From positions 43,920 to 107,919 of the forward strand of contig JAUSLJ010000016.1 of assembly GCA_030646715.1 (NCBI GenBank): a stretch of 64,000 bases of DNA, read 5' to 3'. The first letter of the stretch is position 1. Each line of letters opens with the position of its first letter. A program made the translations under genes and the position numbers. Below, piece after piece: positions 7,765 to 16,474 of this stretch. A model generated the notes under the pieces. It saw nothing but the letters and a program-made list of their open reading frames with translations, did no database searches and was not told the origin of the DNA. Origin of the DNA: Agitococcus sp. (GTDB lineage Bacteria; Pseudomonadota; Gammaproteobacteria; Pseudomonadales; Moraxellaceae).

Positions 7765-8613
7765 ATGTCAGATTTTGATAAAGCTATTAAACTGTCTAGC
7801 TGGAAACTAAGTGAAGCGAGCTACAACGTGTATGCAAGCATGTGGCAGGGCTTTTGCCACCGCCTTTTACTTCAGCAGACCACTCCGCTTACCGCTACGT
7901 CTTCTCAGCTATTAGGAGCTATTAAAGGGGGAGGTCAGTATGCTACTCAAAAAAGGTTATATGCTCTTTTTTCCACCGTATCAAAAATTTTACGAAGAGC
8001 GGACCCTTCGCTGGGGGATAACTCTCGGGAACTCCGCCGTATGTTTCTACGGGATGCTAGGCCTGATTGTGACGCGCTACCTTCGGAGCAGTTGCTGCTC
8101 CTAGCGCAAGCTGCTCCCTCGTTAGTTCGAGGTTGGAAAGGGCTCCGACTCGCGGCTATGCTGGCCGTCCTGAGAGAAACGGGGCTTAGAAATAATGAGG
8201 TACTAACCCTTTCTCAGTCTTCTATTACCTTTGGGCCACCCGCTATGCTGCATGTCGGGTGCCCTCCAACTAGTCGGTTTTTCCATCTGAGCGACTTTTG
8301 CGCGGAGCGCCTCTGCATGTGGTTAGCAGCTCACCCGTGTAAGACGCGTACTGAGCTTCTTTTTGTTGCGAACGAATATGGTGGAACGCTGGACACAAGT
8401 ACAGTGTGGCGGCAAATCAATAGATTATCTACAAAGGTACTTGGAATTGAGATTAGGGGGATGGGGGTGGGCCGGATTAGAGCAAGTGTTGCGAAGCAGC
8501 TTCAAGATGAGGGAGCCTCTGCCGTTGAAATTCAGTATTTTTTAGGCCACAAGCAAGAAACGTCGACTGCTGAGCTTTTGGACAGGATTCATGTAGGCGG
8601 CTTCGACGCTTAA
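7765..8613 (+). CDS. Tyrosine-recombinase-fold protein lacking the catalytic tyrosine
   Basis: The 282 residues follow the phage-integrase layout: an N-terminal SAM-like DNA-binding domain (1-100) and a C-terminal domain containing ETGLRNNEVLTL (first catalytic Arg) and, near the end, VGRIRASVAKQL and FLGHKQETST. The HxxR box has become GVGR, and where the nucleophilic Tyr should stand (about eight residues after the LGH) the sequence is TAELLDRIHV. It is therefore probably unable to cut DNA, although it may still bind it. The gene is flanked upstream by perfect 18-bp inverted repeats and followed by a strong terminator. It may be a repurposed transcriptional regulator, or a very divergent recombinase. 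Confidence 0.72.
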   Translation: MSDFDKAIKLSSWKLSEASYNVYASMWQGFCHRLLLQQTTPLTATSSQLLGAIKGGGQYATQKRLYALFSTVSKILRRADPSLGDNSRELRRMFLRDARPDCDALPSEQLLLLAQAAPSLVRGWKGLRLAAMLAVLRETGLRNNEVLTLSQSSITFGPPAMLHVGCPPTSRFFHLSDFCAERLCMWLAAHPCKTRTELLFVANEYGGTLDTSTVWRQINRLSTKVLGIEIRGMGVGRIRASVAKQLQDEGASAVEIQYFLGHKQETSTAELLDRIHVGGFDA

Positions 8614-8617
8614 GAAA

Positions 8618-8643
8618 AATGACCGCAAATTTGCGGTCATTTG
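8618..8643 (+). terminator. Bidirectional terminator
   Basis: AAATGACCGCAAATTTGCGGTCATTT is a perfect palindromic hairpin between the ends of two convergent genes. Confidence 0.8.
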
Positions 8644-8649
8644 AATTAA

Positions 8650-9546
8650 TTAGCGAACTGCTGTGATACCTTCTCCTGCTCCATACAATACATGCCCTGT
8701 CATTATTCCGCAGCTAGTTGCGCTATCAATGTTTTTCTGTGTGTCGTCAAAAAACAGGTCTGCGCCAAATGCTTGCAATAATGGCCCCTTATCGTGCCCT
8801 CCTGCAAAAATTGCCTCATGAAATCTAATTCCCCATGAACGTAGCGTGTAGATTACTCGTGCATGGCTAGGCAGCCCTCGTGCAGTAACAAGTGCAACTT
8901 TCAAAGGCGGATTATCCACTGGCAGTTGTTTTTGTAAGTCATAGAGCGCCTGCAAAAATGCACGGAATGGGCCGTCTCCCAGCGGGATATGCGCTTTTGC
9001 CGATTCAGAAAGCCTAAACGCTGCTAAGCCCTCTTGTCTGTAATATTCATCAGCCTCCGATGAAAACACAACGGAGTCCCCATCCAGCGCAATTCTAATA
9101 GTCATGTCATCGAATTCATGGCTTTGTTCAATTGGCACCATCGTCGCCGCCGCAAGTCCATGTTCAATCGCGGCTCGAACGTCAGAGGCATTGGCAGATA
9201 AAAATAATTGAGCACCTAGTGCTTTGGCGTACCTAAATCTATCAGAACCTTGGCTAAAAACCGCTCGTTCAATGTCCAATTGGTAGTGCGCGATACTGTT
9301 CATTACTCGCATACCTGCGTCTGGGCTATTGCGTGAAAGTAGCACAACTTCTACTTTGTCCCGTACGCCGGGACAATTCAACGCGAGTAGCTTCTTGACA
9401 AGCGAAAAAGCAGGGCCTGGGCGAAGGGGTAACGCTTCTTTTTCGCGCATATACTGGTTAAACGCATCCTGGCCTTCTGTTTCAAAAATTTGGTGCCCAT
9501 CTTCAACGTGAAAGAGGGACCTAGACGATACAGCTATTGTAAGCAT
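8650..9546 (-). CDS. Cytosolic 5'-nucleotidase (NT5C1-like)
   Basis: The 298-residue protein resembles the cytosolic 5'-nucleotidase I family (Pfam 5_nucleotid), which removes the 5'-phosphate from nucleoside monophosphates. Recognisable parts are the opening LTIAVSSRSLF, VEVVLLSRNSPDAG, IRIALDGDSVVFSSEADE and, near the C-terminus, LFFDDTQKN, which supplies the acidic HAD-type residues. AAGGAG precedes the ATG. It stands alone downstream of secA. A part in nucleotide salvage or in reshaping the host nucleotide pool is inference. Confidence 0.82.
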   Translation of the reverse strand: MLTIAVSSRSLFHVEDGHQIFETEGQDAFNQYMREKEALPLRPGPAFSLVKKLLALNCPGVRDKVEVVLLSRNSPDAGMRVMNSIAHYQLDIERAVFSQGSDRFRYAKALGAQLFLSANASDVRAAIEHGLAAATMVPIEQSHEFDDMTIRIALDGDSVVFSSEADEYYRQEGLAAFRLSESAKAHIPLGDGPFRAFLQALYDLQKQLPVDNPPLKVALVTARGLPSHARVIYTLRSWGIRFHEAIFAGGHDKGPLLQAFGADLFFDDTQKNIDSATSCGIMTGHVLYGAGEGITAVR

Positions 9547-9611
9547 AATTTCTCCTTTTAAAGTTATATACCTGTACTGTCTAGCTATCGAATATTTTCC
9601 TAAACTATGCT

Positions 9612-9669
9612 TGCGACTTTACGTCGCTTTGTGCACCACTATTCTGTTTCCGGCAGCTTGAGCTGCCGG
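9612..9669. repeat. Two tandem hairpins downstream of secA
   Basis: A perfect 9-bp inverted repeat (CCGGCAGCT / AGCTGCCGG, 2-base loop) at 9650-9669 and a smaller GCGAC/GTCGC hairpin at 9612-9626 lie between secA and the nucleotidase. Neither has a T-run, so they may be RNA-stabilising structures or protein sites rather than classical terminators. Confidence 0.5.
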
Positions 9670-9695
9670 TTGACGGGCTCGCGTTGCCGTTCTGC

Positions 9696-12332
9696 TTACT
9701 TTAACACCCCATGGCATCGTTTGTAGGGCTTTCCTGATTGACATGGGCACAATTCATTTCGAGTCACCCAACGGTTTGCAAGTGCTGCGCTTACCAACGT
9801 AATAGGCCCGCTTACTCTAGGCGGAGAGCCCCCTGATAAGGTTGGCGAGTTGAGTCCCTGAAGCATTATTTTTGTTAGAAATCGGGACTGCATCTCTGCT
9901 TCAAAATGTTCGAATAGCTTGTAGGCGTCGTTACGAAATTGAAACACGGGATTTAGTCCTGAGAACACTTTTAAGTCCATCGCTCGTCTCAATTCATCTA
10001 AGGCTGTTAGATGCTCAGTCCATATTTCAGAAATTACAGTCAGCAAGCATATCGCCTGTTCTTTTTTTGTTGGCTTTATTGCGTGATACTTTGAAATTAG
10101 TTCCTTAGTAAGTAGCTGGGTTATCTCATCTTTTTCCAGATTGTCTAAAGTGACCCATTTAATTAGTGGGGTGTTGACACCGAAGGCGTGCGATATTTTA
10201 TCTTTCATCTGTCGAAGGTCCCACGTCTCCGGGACAGAGTTACAGCCGAGCTCTGTCGCTATCCATGTTGTGACGGCTGACTGCGCGACTACGTCGCAAA
10301 AGAACTCCGCATCGTCTCCTAGCAAAAAATCTCTCAATTCGTATACACTGGTTCGCTGTTCTCCGAGGACACTGTCAAAGCCAAGCAAAGCTTTTCTTGC
10401 GTCAAAACCTTGCTTTTCTTGCTTTTGTTGTGCAGCCTCAATTAGTCTTGAAACGACTCCGCCGGAGAGTGCACCTCCCGCTTTCGCCATCATCGCTGTA
10501 ATTATCGCCAGTTGTTTTGATTTCGCGAAATTACGCAGCAAGTCATCTTCCAAGCTTAGAAAAAATTGAACTTGACCTACTTCCCCTTGTCGTCCGCAAC
10601 GACCGGCTAACTGGTTGTCTACTCGTCGAATGCCATTTCGTTCAGTTCCCAGAATACGCAGACCCCCCGTGGCTAGCACCGCCTTTCGCTCTAACTGCCA
10701 CTCATCCTTTCTCTTTTGGAACTCCGCCTCGCTTGCTCCCTCCATTTCTCGGGGCGGCTCCCCTCCAAGTATGATATCGGTGCCCCTGCCCGCCATGTTC
10801 GTGGCTACGGTAACTTGGCCTAGTTTTCCGGCATTAGCAATGATGTGGGCTTCTTGCTCCTTGTGTTGAGCGCTCAACAGCAGGTGCTTAACTTGGCTGC
10901 GGTGCAGTAATGTGCTCAGTACTTGAGCGTCGCGAACACTGGCACAACCTACAAGCACCGGCTGGCCAGACGCTTGTATTTCTTGTATGCGTGCTACTGC
11001 AGCTTTAAATTTTTCAAATTTTGTGCTAAACACGACGTCATGCTCTATAGTCCGTTTGATTGGTTTATTAGTTGGCAGAGTGACAGTGCGTAATCCATAA
11101 ACTTCAGCAAATTCCTCTGCCTCTGTTGCTGCTGTCCCGGTTAATCCGGACAGGTGTGAATACTGGGAAAAGTAATTTTGGAATGTAATCGTAGCTTGCG
11201 TCATCGAGCCGGGCAAGATGGAAAGTCCCTCTTGTGCTTCTATCGCTTCATGGAGTCCATCTTCAAGTCGTCTTCCTTCCATCTTTCTGCCCGTGCCTAC
11301 GTCAATGAGCATCACGGAGTTATTCTCCAGTAGATAGTCTCGTCCTTTTTTAAACAAGTATTTAGCCTTAACAGCTGCATGTATGCAGCGAATCAAATAA
11401 AGATTTTCACGGGCATAAATACTTTTTTCGGAAACAACGGCCTTCATCGCCAGCAATTTTTGTTCTACTTTTTTATACCCCTCTTCCGTCAACGATGCTT
11501 CTGCCCGTGTTAAGTCCAAGATGACGTCGTGCTGGTCAAGTCCTTCAATAGCTTGCTTAGCTTGTTCCACTAGGCCCGATATATCCTCCCCGTTGCCCGC
11601 AATAATTAATGGAATCCTAGCTTCGTCAATTAGTACAAAGTCAATTTCATCTACTATGGCCGCATACAGCTTTCGCTGAACTTTATTGGTGCCGTCAAGT
11701 ACTAAATTGTCTTTCAAAAAATCGAATCCAAATTCAGCGCTTATTCCATAAGTAACATCGGAGGCATACGCTAATTTCTTTTCTTCTGTAGTTTGAGAAG
11801 CATGCACATATGCGACAGAAAGACCGAGCGCTTCATATATAGGTCGCATTAAATTAGCATCTCGTTCGGCCAAGTATTCGTTTGCAGTAATAACGTGGAC
11901 CCCGTTGTTATTTAGGGCCAGAATTGCAGCGGGGGCAACGATGGTTAGCGTTTTTCCTTCCCCCGTTCTCATCTCTGCTAACTGGCCTTTTAGCAGCGTT
12001 AAGCCACCTAGTAGCTGGACATCGTATTGTTCTTGCGCAATAACCCGAGAAGTTACCTCTTTTACAATGGCAAAGCCAAGGTGGGTGCGCTTTGCCAAGG
12101 GCTCACTGCGCAATTGTTGAAAGGATTGTGTGAGTTGTTTAGTGGAAACGTCTTTGAGCTTCACGTACTCTGCATTGATATCGCTTAATTGCTTTTTAGA
12201 CTGCGACAATGCTGATGTGGACCGGATGTTTGAGTAGATAGTAGAAAAGTTCATTAGTTTTGCACGTAGCCTCGCTCCCTTCGGATTGAGTGGTATAGCA
12301 TTGAGGGCCGCCCAATGCTTGTCCGGGACCAA
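9696..12332 (-). CDS. secA: SecA-type preprotein translocase ATPase (accessory paralogue)
   Basis: At 878 residues it is close to full-length SecA, the motor that drives proteins through SecYEG. The motifs are intact: YDVQLLGG, Walker A MRTGEGKT (121-128), ANEYLAERD, EFGFDFLKDN, DEAR in LIDEARIPLI (236-239), NMAGRGTDI, LAGRCGRQGE, and a C-terminal SEC-C zinc motif (C862, C864, C873, H874). Compared with E. coli SecA the sequence is divergent through the preprotein-crosslinking and helical-wing regions. A TTG start at 12332 is used because AGGGAG lies about 8 bases upstream; an ATG at 12254 is an alternative. A second SecA on an accessory element suggests dedicated export or host-SecA replacement. 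Confidence 0.92.
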   Translation of the reverse strand: MVPDKHWAALNAIPLNPKGARLRAKLMNFSTIYSNIRSTSALSQSKKQLSDINAEYVKLKDVSTKQLTQSFQQLRSEPLAKRTHLGFAIVKEVTSRVIAQEQYDVQLLGGLTLLKGQLAEMRTGEGKTLTIVAPAAILALNNNGVHVITANEYLAERDANLMRPIYEALGLSVAYVHASQTTEEKKLAYASDVTYGISAEFGFDFLKDNLVLDGTNKVQRKLYAAIVDEIDFVLIDEARIPLIIAGNGEDISGLVEQAKQAIEGLDQHDVILDLTRAEASLTEEGYKKVEQKLLAMKAVVSEKSIYARENLYLIRCIHAAVKAKYLFKKGRDYLLENNSVMLIDVGTGRKMEGRRLEDGLHEAIEAQEGLSILPGSMTQATITFQNYFSQYSHLSGLTGTAATEAEEFAEVYGLRTVTLPTNKPIKRTIEHDVVFSTKFEKFKAAVARIQEIQASGQPVLVGCASVRDAQVLSTLLHRSQVKHLLLSAQHKEQEAHIIANAGKLGQVTVATNMAGRGTDIILGGEPPREMEGASEAEFQKRKDEWQLERKAVLATGGLRILGTERNGIRRVDNQLAGRCGRQGEVGQVQFFLSLEDDLLRNFAKSKQLAIITAMMAKAGGALSGGVVSRLIEAAQQKQEKQGFDARKALLGFDSVLGEQRTSVYELRDFLLGDDAEFFCDVVAQSAVTTWIATELGCNSVPETWDLRQMKDKISHAFGVNTPLIKWVTLDNLEKDEITQLLTKELISKYHAIKPTKKEQAICLLTVISEIWTEHLTALDELRRAMDLKVFSGLNPVFQFRNDAYKLFEHFEAEMQSRFLTKIMLQGLNSPTLSGGSPPRVSGPITLVSAALANRWVTRNELCPCQSGKPYKRCHGVLK

Positions 12333-12398
12333 TTACGTAACTCCCTATAGTCGGACTGTTTAACTGTAAATTACCAAATGTCGTATTGCGATAATTGA

Positions 12399-12770
12399 CT
12401 AACTCGCAGTCGAATCGCTCTTAAAAATATGTGTCAATGTTTGTTGAAGGTCACCTGCCAAGCCAGCACACGCTAAAATTATGGCCTTGTTAATTGGCCG
12501 GTCTGTGTCTCTTGCCAAATGGTAGGTGGTAATACACGATATCAGCACTCTGTTTTCATCAAAGAACCCGATTCCTTCCACTTCATTTTCAGTGTCAAAG
12601 GAAACCTCTACGTCAGTCAATAGCGCATTAAGGGGAGCAAGGTGCGCGTACACTTTATCCAGCGCGACTGCTAGCTCTCGACATACATCGGCTTCCTCAA
12701 TTTCTTTAGTAACGGGATTAATGAGCTCCACGAGATAAGCTGGACCGGTATTCAATGAAAGTGCAAGCAT
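12399..12770 (-). CDS. Small acidic protein of unknown function
   Basis: The 123-residue soluble acidic protein (several Glu/Asp-rich stretches, no signal peptide) ends just upstream of secA. I recognise no family. An AGCTATAGG promoter-like motif lies about 27 bases before its start (12797-12805), so it may lead a transcript that runs into secA, whose start is 67 bases further on. Confidence 0.6.
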   Translation of the reverse strand: MLALSLNTGPAYLVELINPVTKEIEEADVCRELAVALDKVYAHLAPLNALLTDVEVSFDTENEVEGIGFFDENRVLISCITTYHLARDTDRPINKAIILACAGLAGDLQQTLTHIFKSDSTAS

Positions 12771-12870
12771 GAATTTAGTATTTAATTATTCAAATTACCT
12801 ATAGCTCATGGTTTTAGCCAACGTGCTAGAAATTACTTTCTAGGCATGAGCCTGCGCTTTAGATAAAGCC

Positions 12871-12883
12871 TTCGACTATACCT
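12871..12883 (+). promoter_or_regulatory. Promoter-like CGACTATACC motif
   Basis: CTATACC at 12876-12882, preceded by ATAAAGCC, lies 21 bases before the ATG at 12903. It belongs to the same motif set as the copies at 44354 and 51441. Confidence 0.5.
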
Positions 12884-12902
12884 CGTATTTAGAAAGCTAC
12901 TT

Positions 12903-13244
12903 ATGCGCATACTGTTATTGTTGTTGGCTGCCACCTGCCTTAGCGTTAGTTCTCTCCCCGTACATGCCGCTGTTAAATTACCAGTAGGTGATTGGACAGC
13001 AACGGCCTCCGCAGGGCGCATGTTGCCGGGTCAAATGTCTATAAAGCCCGATGGTTATTTTATTCTTGCCCCCGCAGGGCACACTCCGGTTAGGGGTACT
13101 TGGACTAACAAGGGTAACGTAATCACGCTTCTTCTGCCAGACTACGGAACCTCGGTTTTAAAGTGGAACATTAGAGCTAAGCGATTGACGCTCACCTACG
13201 CCAATGGCGTCAGTGAGCAATTTCAGCAATCCCCGCCTCAATGA
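12903..13244 (+). CDS. Small secreted protein
   Basis: The 113 residues begin with a clear Sec signal peptide (MRILLLLLAAT, cleavage after VHA at about residue 22). The mature part is a roughly 90-residue beta-rich domain with PVGDWTATAS and VRGTWTNKGN, a repeated G-x-W-T pattern seen in small lipocalin-like folds. No family is assigned. It runs tail-to-tail with the next gene with almost no gap. Confidence 0.7.
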   Translation: MRILLLLLAATCLSVSSLPVHAAVKLPVGDWTATASAGRMLPGQMSIKPDGYFILAPAGHTPVRGTWTNKGNVITLLLPDYGTSVLKWNIRAKRLTLTYANGVSEQFQQSPPQ

Positions 13245-13250
13245 CGCAGA

Positions 13251-13943
13251 TTAGCGTTGTATTTTAATTAGTCGGACAATGTTGCCATCTTTCCATAATT
13301 TGATAGTTGCGGGAGTGCCTCCTGCAATACGATGCAGCGCAATACTTCCTGTGCACGACTCCCCCTCCGCCGCACAAAAGCTAACCGCGATACCTCTTAT
13401 CGCTATGGCAGCCCCCTCGGACTGAACGAAGCTAATCTCTTGATATAGGGCCATAACGTCAACGGTTTCACCATTTACTTGCCAGGCAATATCGCCAATA
13501 CGCGGAACTATGCCCGTCGGTGTCTCCGTAGAGAGTACGCACCAGTTCTGTTCTATCGTTTTAGTATCGTTCACTAAATCAGCAGATAGCAGTTCTTGTT
13601 GTGCTTCGGAGGCGCCAAGCGCCACCCCCGTGGAACAGTCAGAAGTAACTGCAGTAATGGCCAATCGAACTACGGGCCCGTTTGCTTCGTTCACACTTGC
13701 CCAGCCGTGCACCCAGTATCCTTTAGCTTTTATTGGCGTTGCTACCGAGGCAGAGAGAGTAGGCACTATGGTTGCGCCCACCTGTATTGGTTCCTCTTTA
13801 ACTTTCGAGAGCGTCAATCGGGCCTCCCGAGGAACTTTCCAAGTTTCTGGAATAATCATCGAAAGGGCAACATAGCAACATGCTGTGTAGCAGACTAGTA
13901 TTCCAACAAGTTTGGCGGTACACGTGTAAAAGTATTTTGTCAT
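13251..13943 (-). CDS. Inner-membrane-anchored periplasmic protein
   Basis: The 230-residue product has one membrane helix (about residues 9-30) and a large presumed periplasmic domain with five cysteines. A GspC/PilP-like membrane-anchored layout is possible, with a PDZ-like pattern near DIAWQVNGETVDVMALYQ, but the similarity is too weak to name it. The ATG at 13943 is preferred to the TTG two codons upstream. It is divergent from the UvrD-like helicase gene. Confidence 0.6.
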   Translation of the reverse strand: MTKYFYTCTAKLVGILVCYTACCYVALSMIIPETWKVPREARLTLSKVKEEPIQVGATIVPTLSASVATPIKAKGYWVHGWASVNEANGPVVRLAITAVTSDCSTGVALGASEAQQELLSADLVNDTKTIEQNWCVLSTETPTGIVPRIGDIAWQVNGETVDVMALYQEISFVQSEGAAIAIRGIAVSFCAAEGESCTGSIALHRIAGGTPATIKLWKDGNIVRLIKIQR

Positions 13944-14035
13944 ATTCAAGAAAATTCAAATGGTATTGTTCAAAGTAGCGTATAATTATATTCTAAAATT
14001 TACTATAGCTCAATAATAACTATGAAAGCTTAACA

Positions 14036-15337
14036 ATGGCAAAGATGGACTATGGATGCCTATTCGCCGCCCTGTCTTCTGAAAGCGAGGCTCCACTCCT
14101 GGTTAGTGAGGGTGTGGCGTTATCTAAGGAACAGCAGTGCGCTTTGGATAGTCCGTTTGAGGAAAACGCTACGATTTGCGCTGGCGCTGGCGCGGGTAAG
14201 ACGAAACTATTGGTAGAACGAGTAGTAAAACTTGTTCAAGCGGGGGTCAATCCCAAACACATCGCAGTGGTTACCTTCACCAAAAAGTCTGCAATCGAAA
14301 TAGGAGCGCGCATCCAGCGTAGATTCTTGGGTAAAAAAACATTTCCAATATGCAGTACTGTGCATGCCTTGGCACTCGCAGGGCTAATGAAAAATAAAGA
14401 AGAGATTCATCTAATTAACGAAGAAAGCACGGAGACTATATTAGCGACACTTAGACTTGAGCTACCTTCCGAGTTGGGCACGCTACCTAGTTCTGAATTA
14501 TTATTAGAACTTAATCGTTGCAGGGAAGAAGAACAGTTCGATGGCCTTAAAGGCTTAGCCGCACTAAGATTTGGGGAATTAATGGATGAGCAGGGAGTCT
14601 GCGATTTTACCTCCTTGCTTTATCGCGCAATCCTTAAAAGCAAGTCGAAATTTAAGTACATTTTAGTTGATGAATCGCAGGACTTAAGCAAACTACAATT
14701 AACCTACTTAAAAAGCATTGGGACTCCCCGTACGTCATTTTATTGGTATATTGGGGACCCGGACCAAGCTATTTATGCGTTTAGAGGCGCAAACCAAGGC
14801 GTAATGCAGAGTCTTCAGGCGCATTGCTCAGCACACTTTGTGCTCTCCACTAATTATAGGTCTGCAGCGCGGATTGTTAAGCACGCCAACAACGTTATCC
14901 AAGCGAATGAGGACCGGTTGCCTATCGTTTGGACGGCGCATAACCTAGCGCAGGGCGATATATCCGTCAACCACTATGAGACGAGTAATGACGAGCTTCG
15001 CGCAGTTCGTGATTGGCTCAGAGAGCATCCAAATAGAATGGCGCTCGCAAGAACGCAAGCGCTAGTCGCTATCTTAAAGGAAGAAGGCCTTGCCGCTAGC
15101 ACGGTTCATGAGGCGAAAGGACTCGAGTGGGACGAAGTCTGGATACTAGGGTGCGAAAATGGACTATTTCCACATCCGCTTAACAACCGAGAAGAAGAGC
15201 GGCGCCTTTTCTACGTTGCTATGACGCGAGCGAAACATAGCTTAATCATGTCTTACTGCACTACTAGACTGAACGTGAATAATCGAGAGTCCGCTCGAAA
15301 CCCCTCAATATTTTTGTACGAGGCGCAAGCATTGTAA
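14036..15337 (+). CDS. Compact UvrD/Rep-family SF1A helicase
   Basis: The 433-residue protein has a near-complete set of SF1A helicase motifs: Walker A AGAGAGKT (49-56), TFTKKSA, DESQD (motif II), GDPDQAIYAFRGA (motif III), TNYRS (motif IV), VHEAKGLEWDEV (motif V) and YVAMTRAKHSL (motif VI). UvrD and Rep are about 700 residues, so the 1B/2B insertions are strongly reduced here. It would unwind DNA 3' to 5' with ATP in repair or replication restart. It stands in its own unit, with a short AT-rich promoter region upstream. Confidence 0.9.
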   Translation: MAKMDYGCLFAALSSESEAPLLVSEGVALSKEQQCALDSPFEENATICAGAGAGKTKLLVERVVKLVQAGVNPKHIAVVTFTKKSAIEIGARIQRRFLGKKTFPICSTVHALALAGLMKNKEEIHLINEESTETILATLRLELPSELGTLPSSELLLELNRCREEEQFDGLKGLAALRFGELMDEQGVCDFTSLLYRAILKSKSKFKYILVDESQDLSKLQLTYLKSIGTPRTSFYWYIGDPDQAIYAFRGANQGVMQSLQAHCSAHFVLSTNYRSAARIVKHANNVIQANEDRLPIVWTAHNLAQGDISVNHYETSNDELRAVRDWLREHPNRMALARTQALVAILKEEGLAASTVHEAKGLEWDEVWILGCENGLFPHPLNNREEERRLFYVAMTRAKHSLIMSYCTTRLNVNNRESARNPSIFLYEAQAL

Positions 15338-15403
15338 GGCTAAATTGGGGTCATACACTGACAATGCGGCTAAACAGTTACTCAACTTCATTAAAGAGGC
15401 ACC

Positions 15404-16147
15404 ATGCGAACAACCACCACTAGCTCTAAGAATTGGCTCGCTACTTTTTTGTCAGGGAGCATCCTAATATTTGGGATAAGCTCTGCCGCCTTAGTCATGC
15501 TAGGGGGGCGCGTAGCAACTCGAACGCCGCCACCTCCTGAACGGCTGGTTCCAAATTTGACTGCGATACCCTCGAAAAATGCCCTTACTTCCGTTCATGT
15601 GCAACCTGCGGACGGAGTCCCTTCAACTCCAAAAAATATAGCGAGCACCGAAATAGCGGCAGTTCGGAGTACTCCGGTCGTAGCTATTGTAAAGGAACGT
15701 TTTGATGCGGCAGTCGTGGCCAATCTAACAAGCCGGCCCGACCTGCCTAGCACGCGCATGCCTAAAAAAAATAAGGAAGCTGCAACCGTAGCCCCCGTGG
15801 TTAAAAAACAAACGGAGGGCGACACTGGCTCCGGCGATTTCTTGTCCTCTTCTGTGAAGCGTGCCGAACCGAGTGCTGAGGCCATCCTAGGGGACAGTGG
15901 CACGCCTCCCCTAAAATCGGCACCTCACTCAGGATTTAAGCCTTTAGTCGCAAAGGCCGTCGGTTCACCGGTAGAGTCGCCTAGCATAGTGATGACAACG
16001 GAAGACAAGGCTTGGGTACGCTTGGACGCACAAAGCACCCAAATATTTAAAAAAGGTCAGGTTGTTCCGGGTCTTGGTGTATTTCTAGGGGCAGATAAGA
16101 AAAGTGCAAAATTTGACACTGGTTCTGTTCCTCTTTCTGCTGAATAA
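15404..16147 (+). CDS. Membrane-anchored Pro-rich periplasmic protein
   Basis: The 247-residue protein has a TM helix at about 12-34, then about 160 residues rich in Pro, Ser, Lys and Thr that are probably disordered. A compact C-terminal domain follows (about 198-247), with DKAWVRLDAQST and VVPGLGVFLGAD. That layout (anchor, flexible linker, small beta domain) recalls PilP/GspC-type inner-membrane proteins of pilus systems. The identification is tentative. AAAGAGG precedes the ATG, and the gene begins a three-gene run. Confidence 0.6.
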   Translation: MRTTTTSSKNWLATFLSGSILIFGISSAALVMLGGRVATRTPPPPERLVPNLTAIPSKNALTSVHVQPADGVPSTPKNIASTEIAAVRSTPVVAIVKERFDAAVVANLTSRPDLPSTRMPKKNKEAATVAPVVKKQTEGDTGSGDFLSSSVKRAEPSAEAILGDSGTPPLKSAPHSGFKPLVAKAVGSPVESPSIVMTTEDKAWVRLDAQSTQIFKKGQVVPGLGVFLGADKKSAKFDTGSVPLSAE

Positions 16148-16158
16148 AGGATTTCACG

Positions 16159-16467
16159 ATGTTTAAATCATTAATTGACATGAGTAAGCCTCATACTCTT
16201 TATGCTAGCGGTATCGGCTTGATTATGCTGCTTTCGTTACTTACTTCCAATATTAGCGTTTTGGCCGTTTCTAACTATTTGGACTTTAGTTATAGAAAAC
16301 CTCTTTGCGCAGCACTATTCTTGGCAGGCGCGGTGATGGGGGCCTATTCATTGAATCGTCACGTTGTTCGTATGGCGGAGCCGTGGAAGGTGCCTCAATC
16401 ACAGGTTTCATGGACATATCTCTTTTTCTTTATATCTACCGTGCTGGCTGTGCTTCTCGCCAGATAG
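16159..16467 (+). CDS. Small integral membrane protein
   Basis: The 102 residues contain three hydrophobic segments (about 14-36, 46-63 and 80-100). AAAGGA precedes the ATG. It lies 11 bases after the Pro-rich membrane protein and 7 bases before the next gene, so the three are co-transcribed. No family recognised. Confidence 0.65.
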   Translation: MFKSLIDMSKPHTLYASGIGLIMLLSLLTSNISVLAVSNYLDFSYRKPLCAALFLAGAVMGAYSLNRHVVRMAEPWKVPQSQVSWTYLFFFISTVLAVLLAR

Positions 16468-16474
16468 GACTAAT

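Noticed and set aside
9612..9669. A terminator for secA in the tandem hairpins
   Set aside because: The stems are strong but neither strand shows a T-run after them, so rho-independent termination is not supported.
10141..10569. A 142-codon frame antisense to secA
   Set aside because: It lies inside a highly conserved gene, is Ser-rich by codon complementarity and has no start signals.
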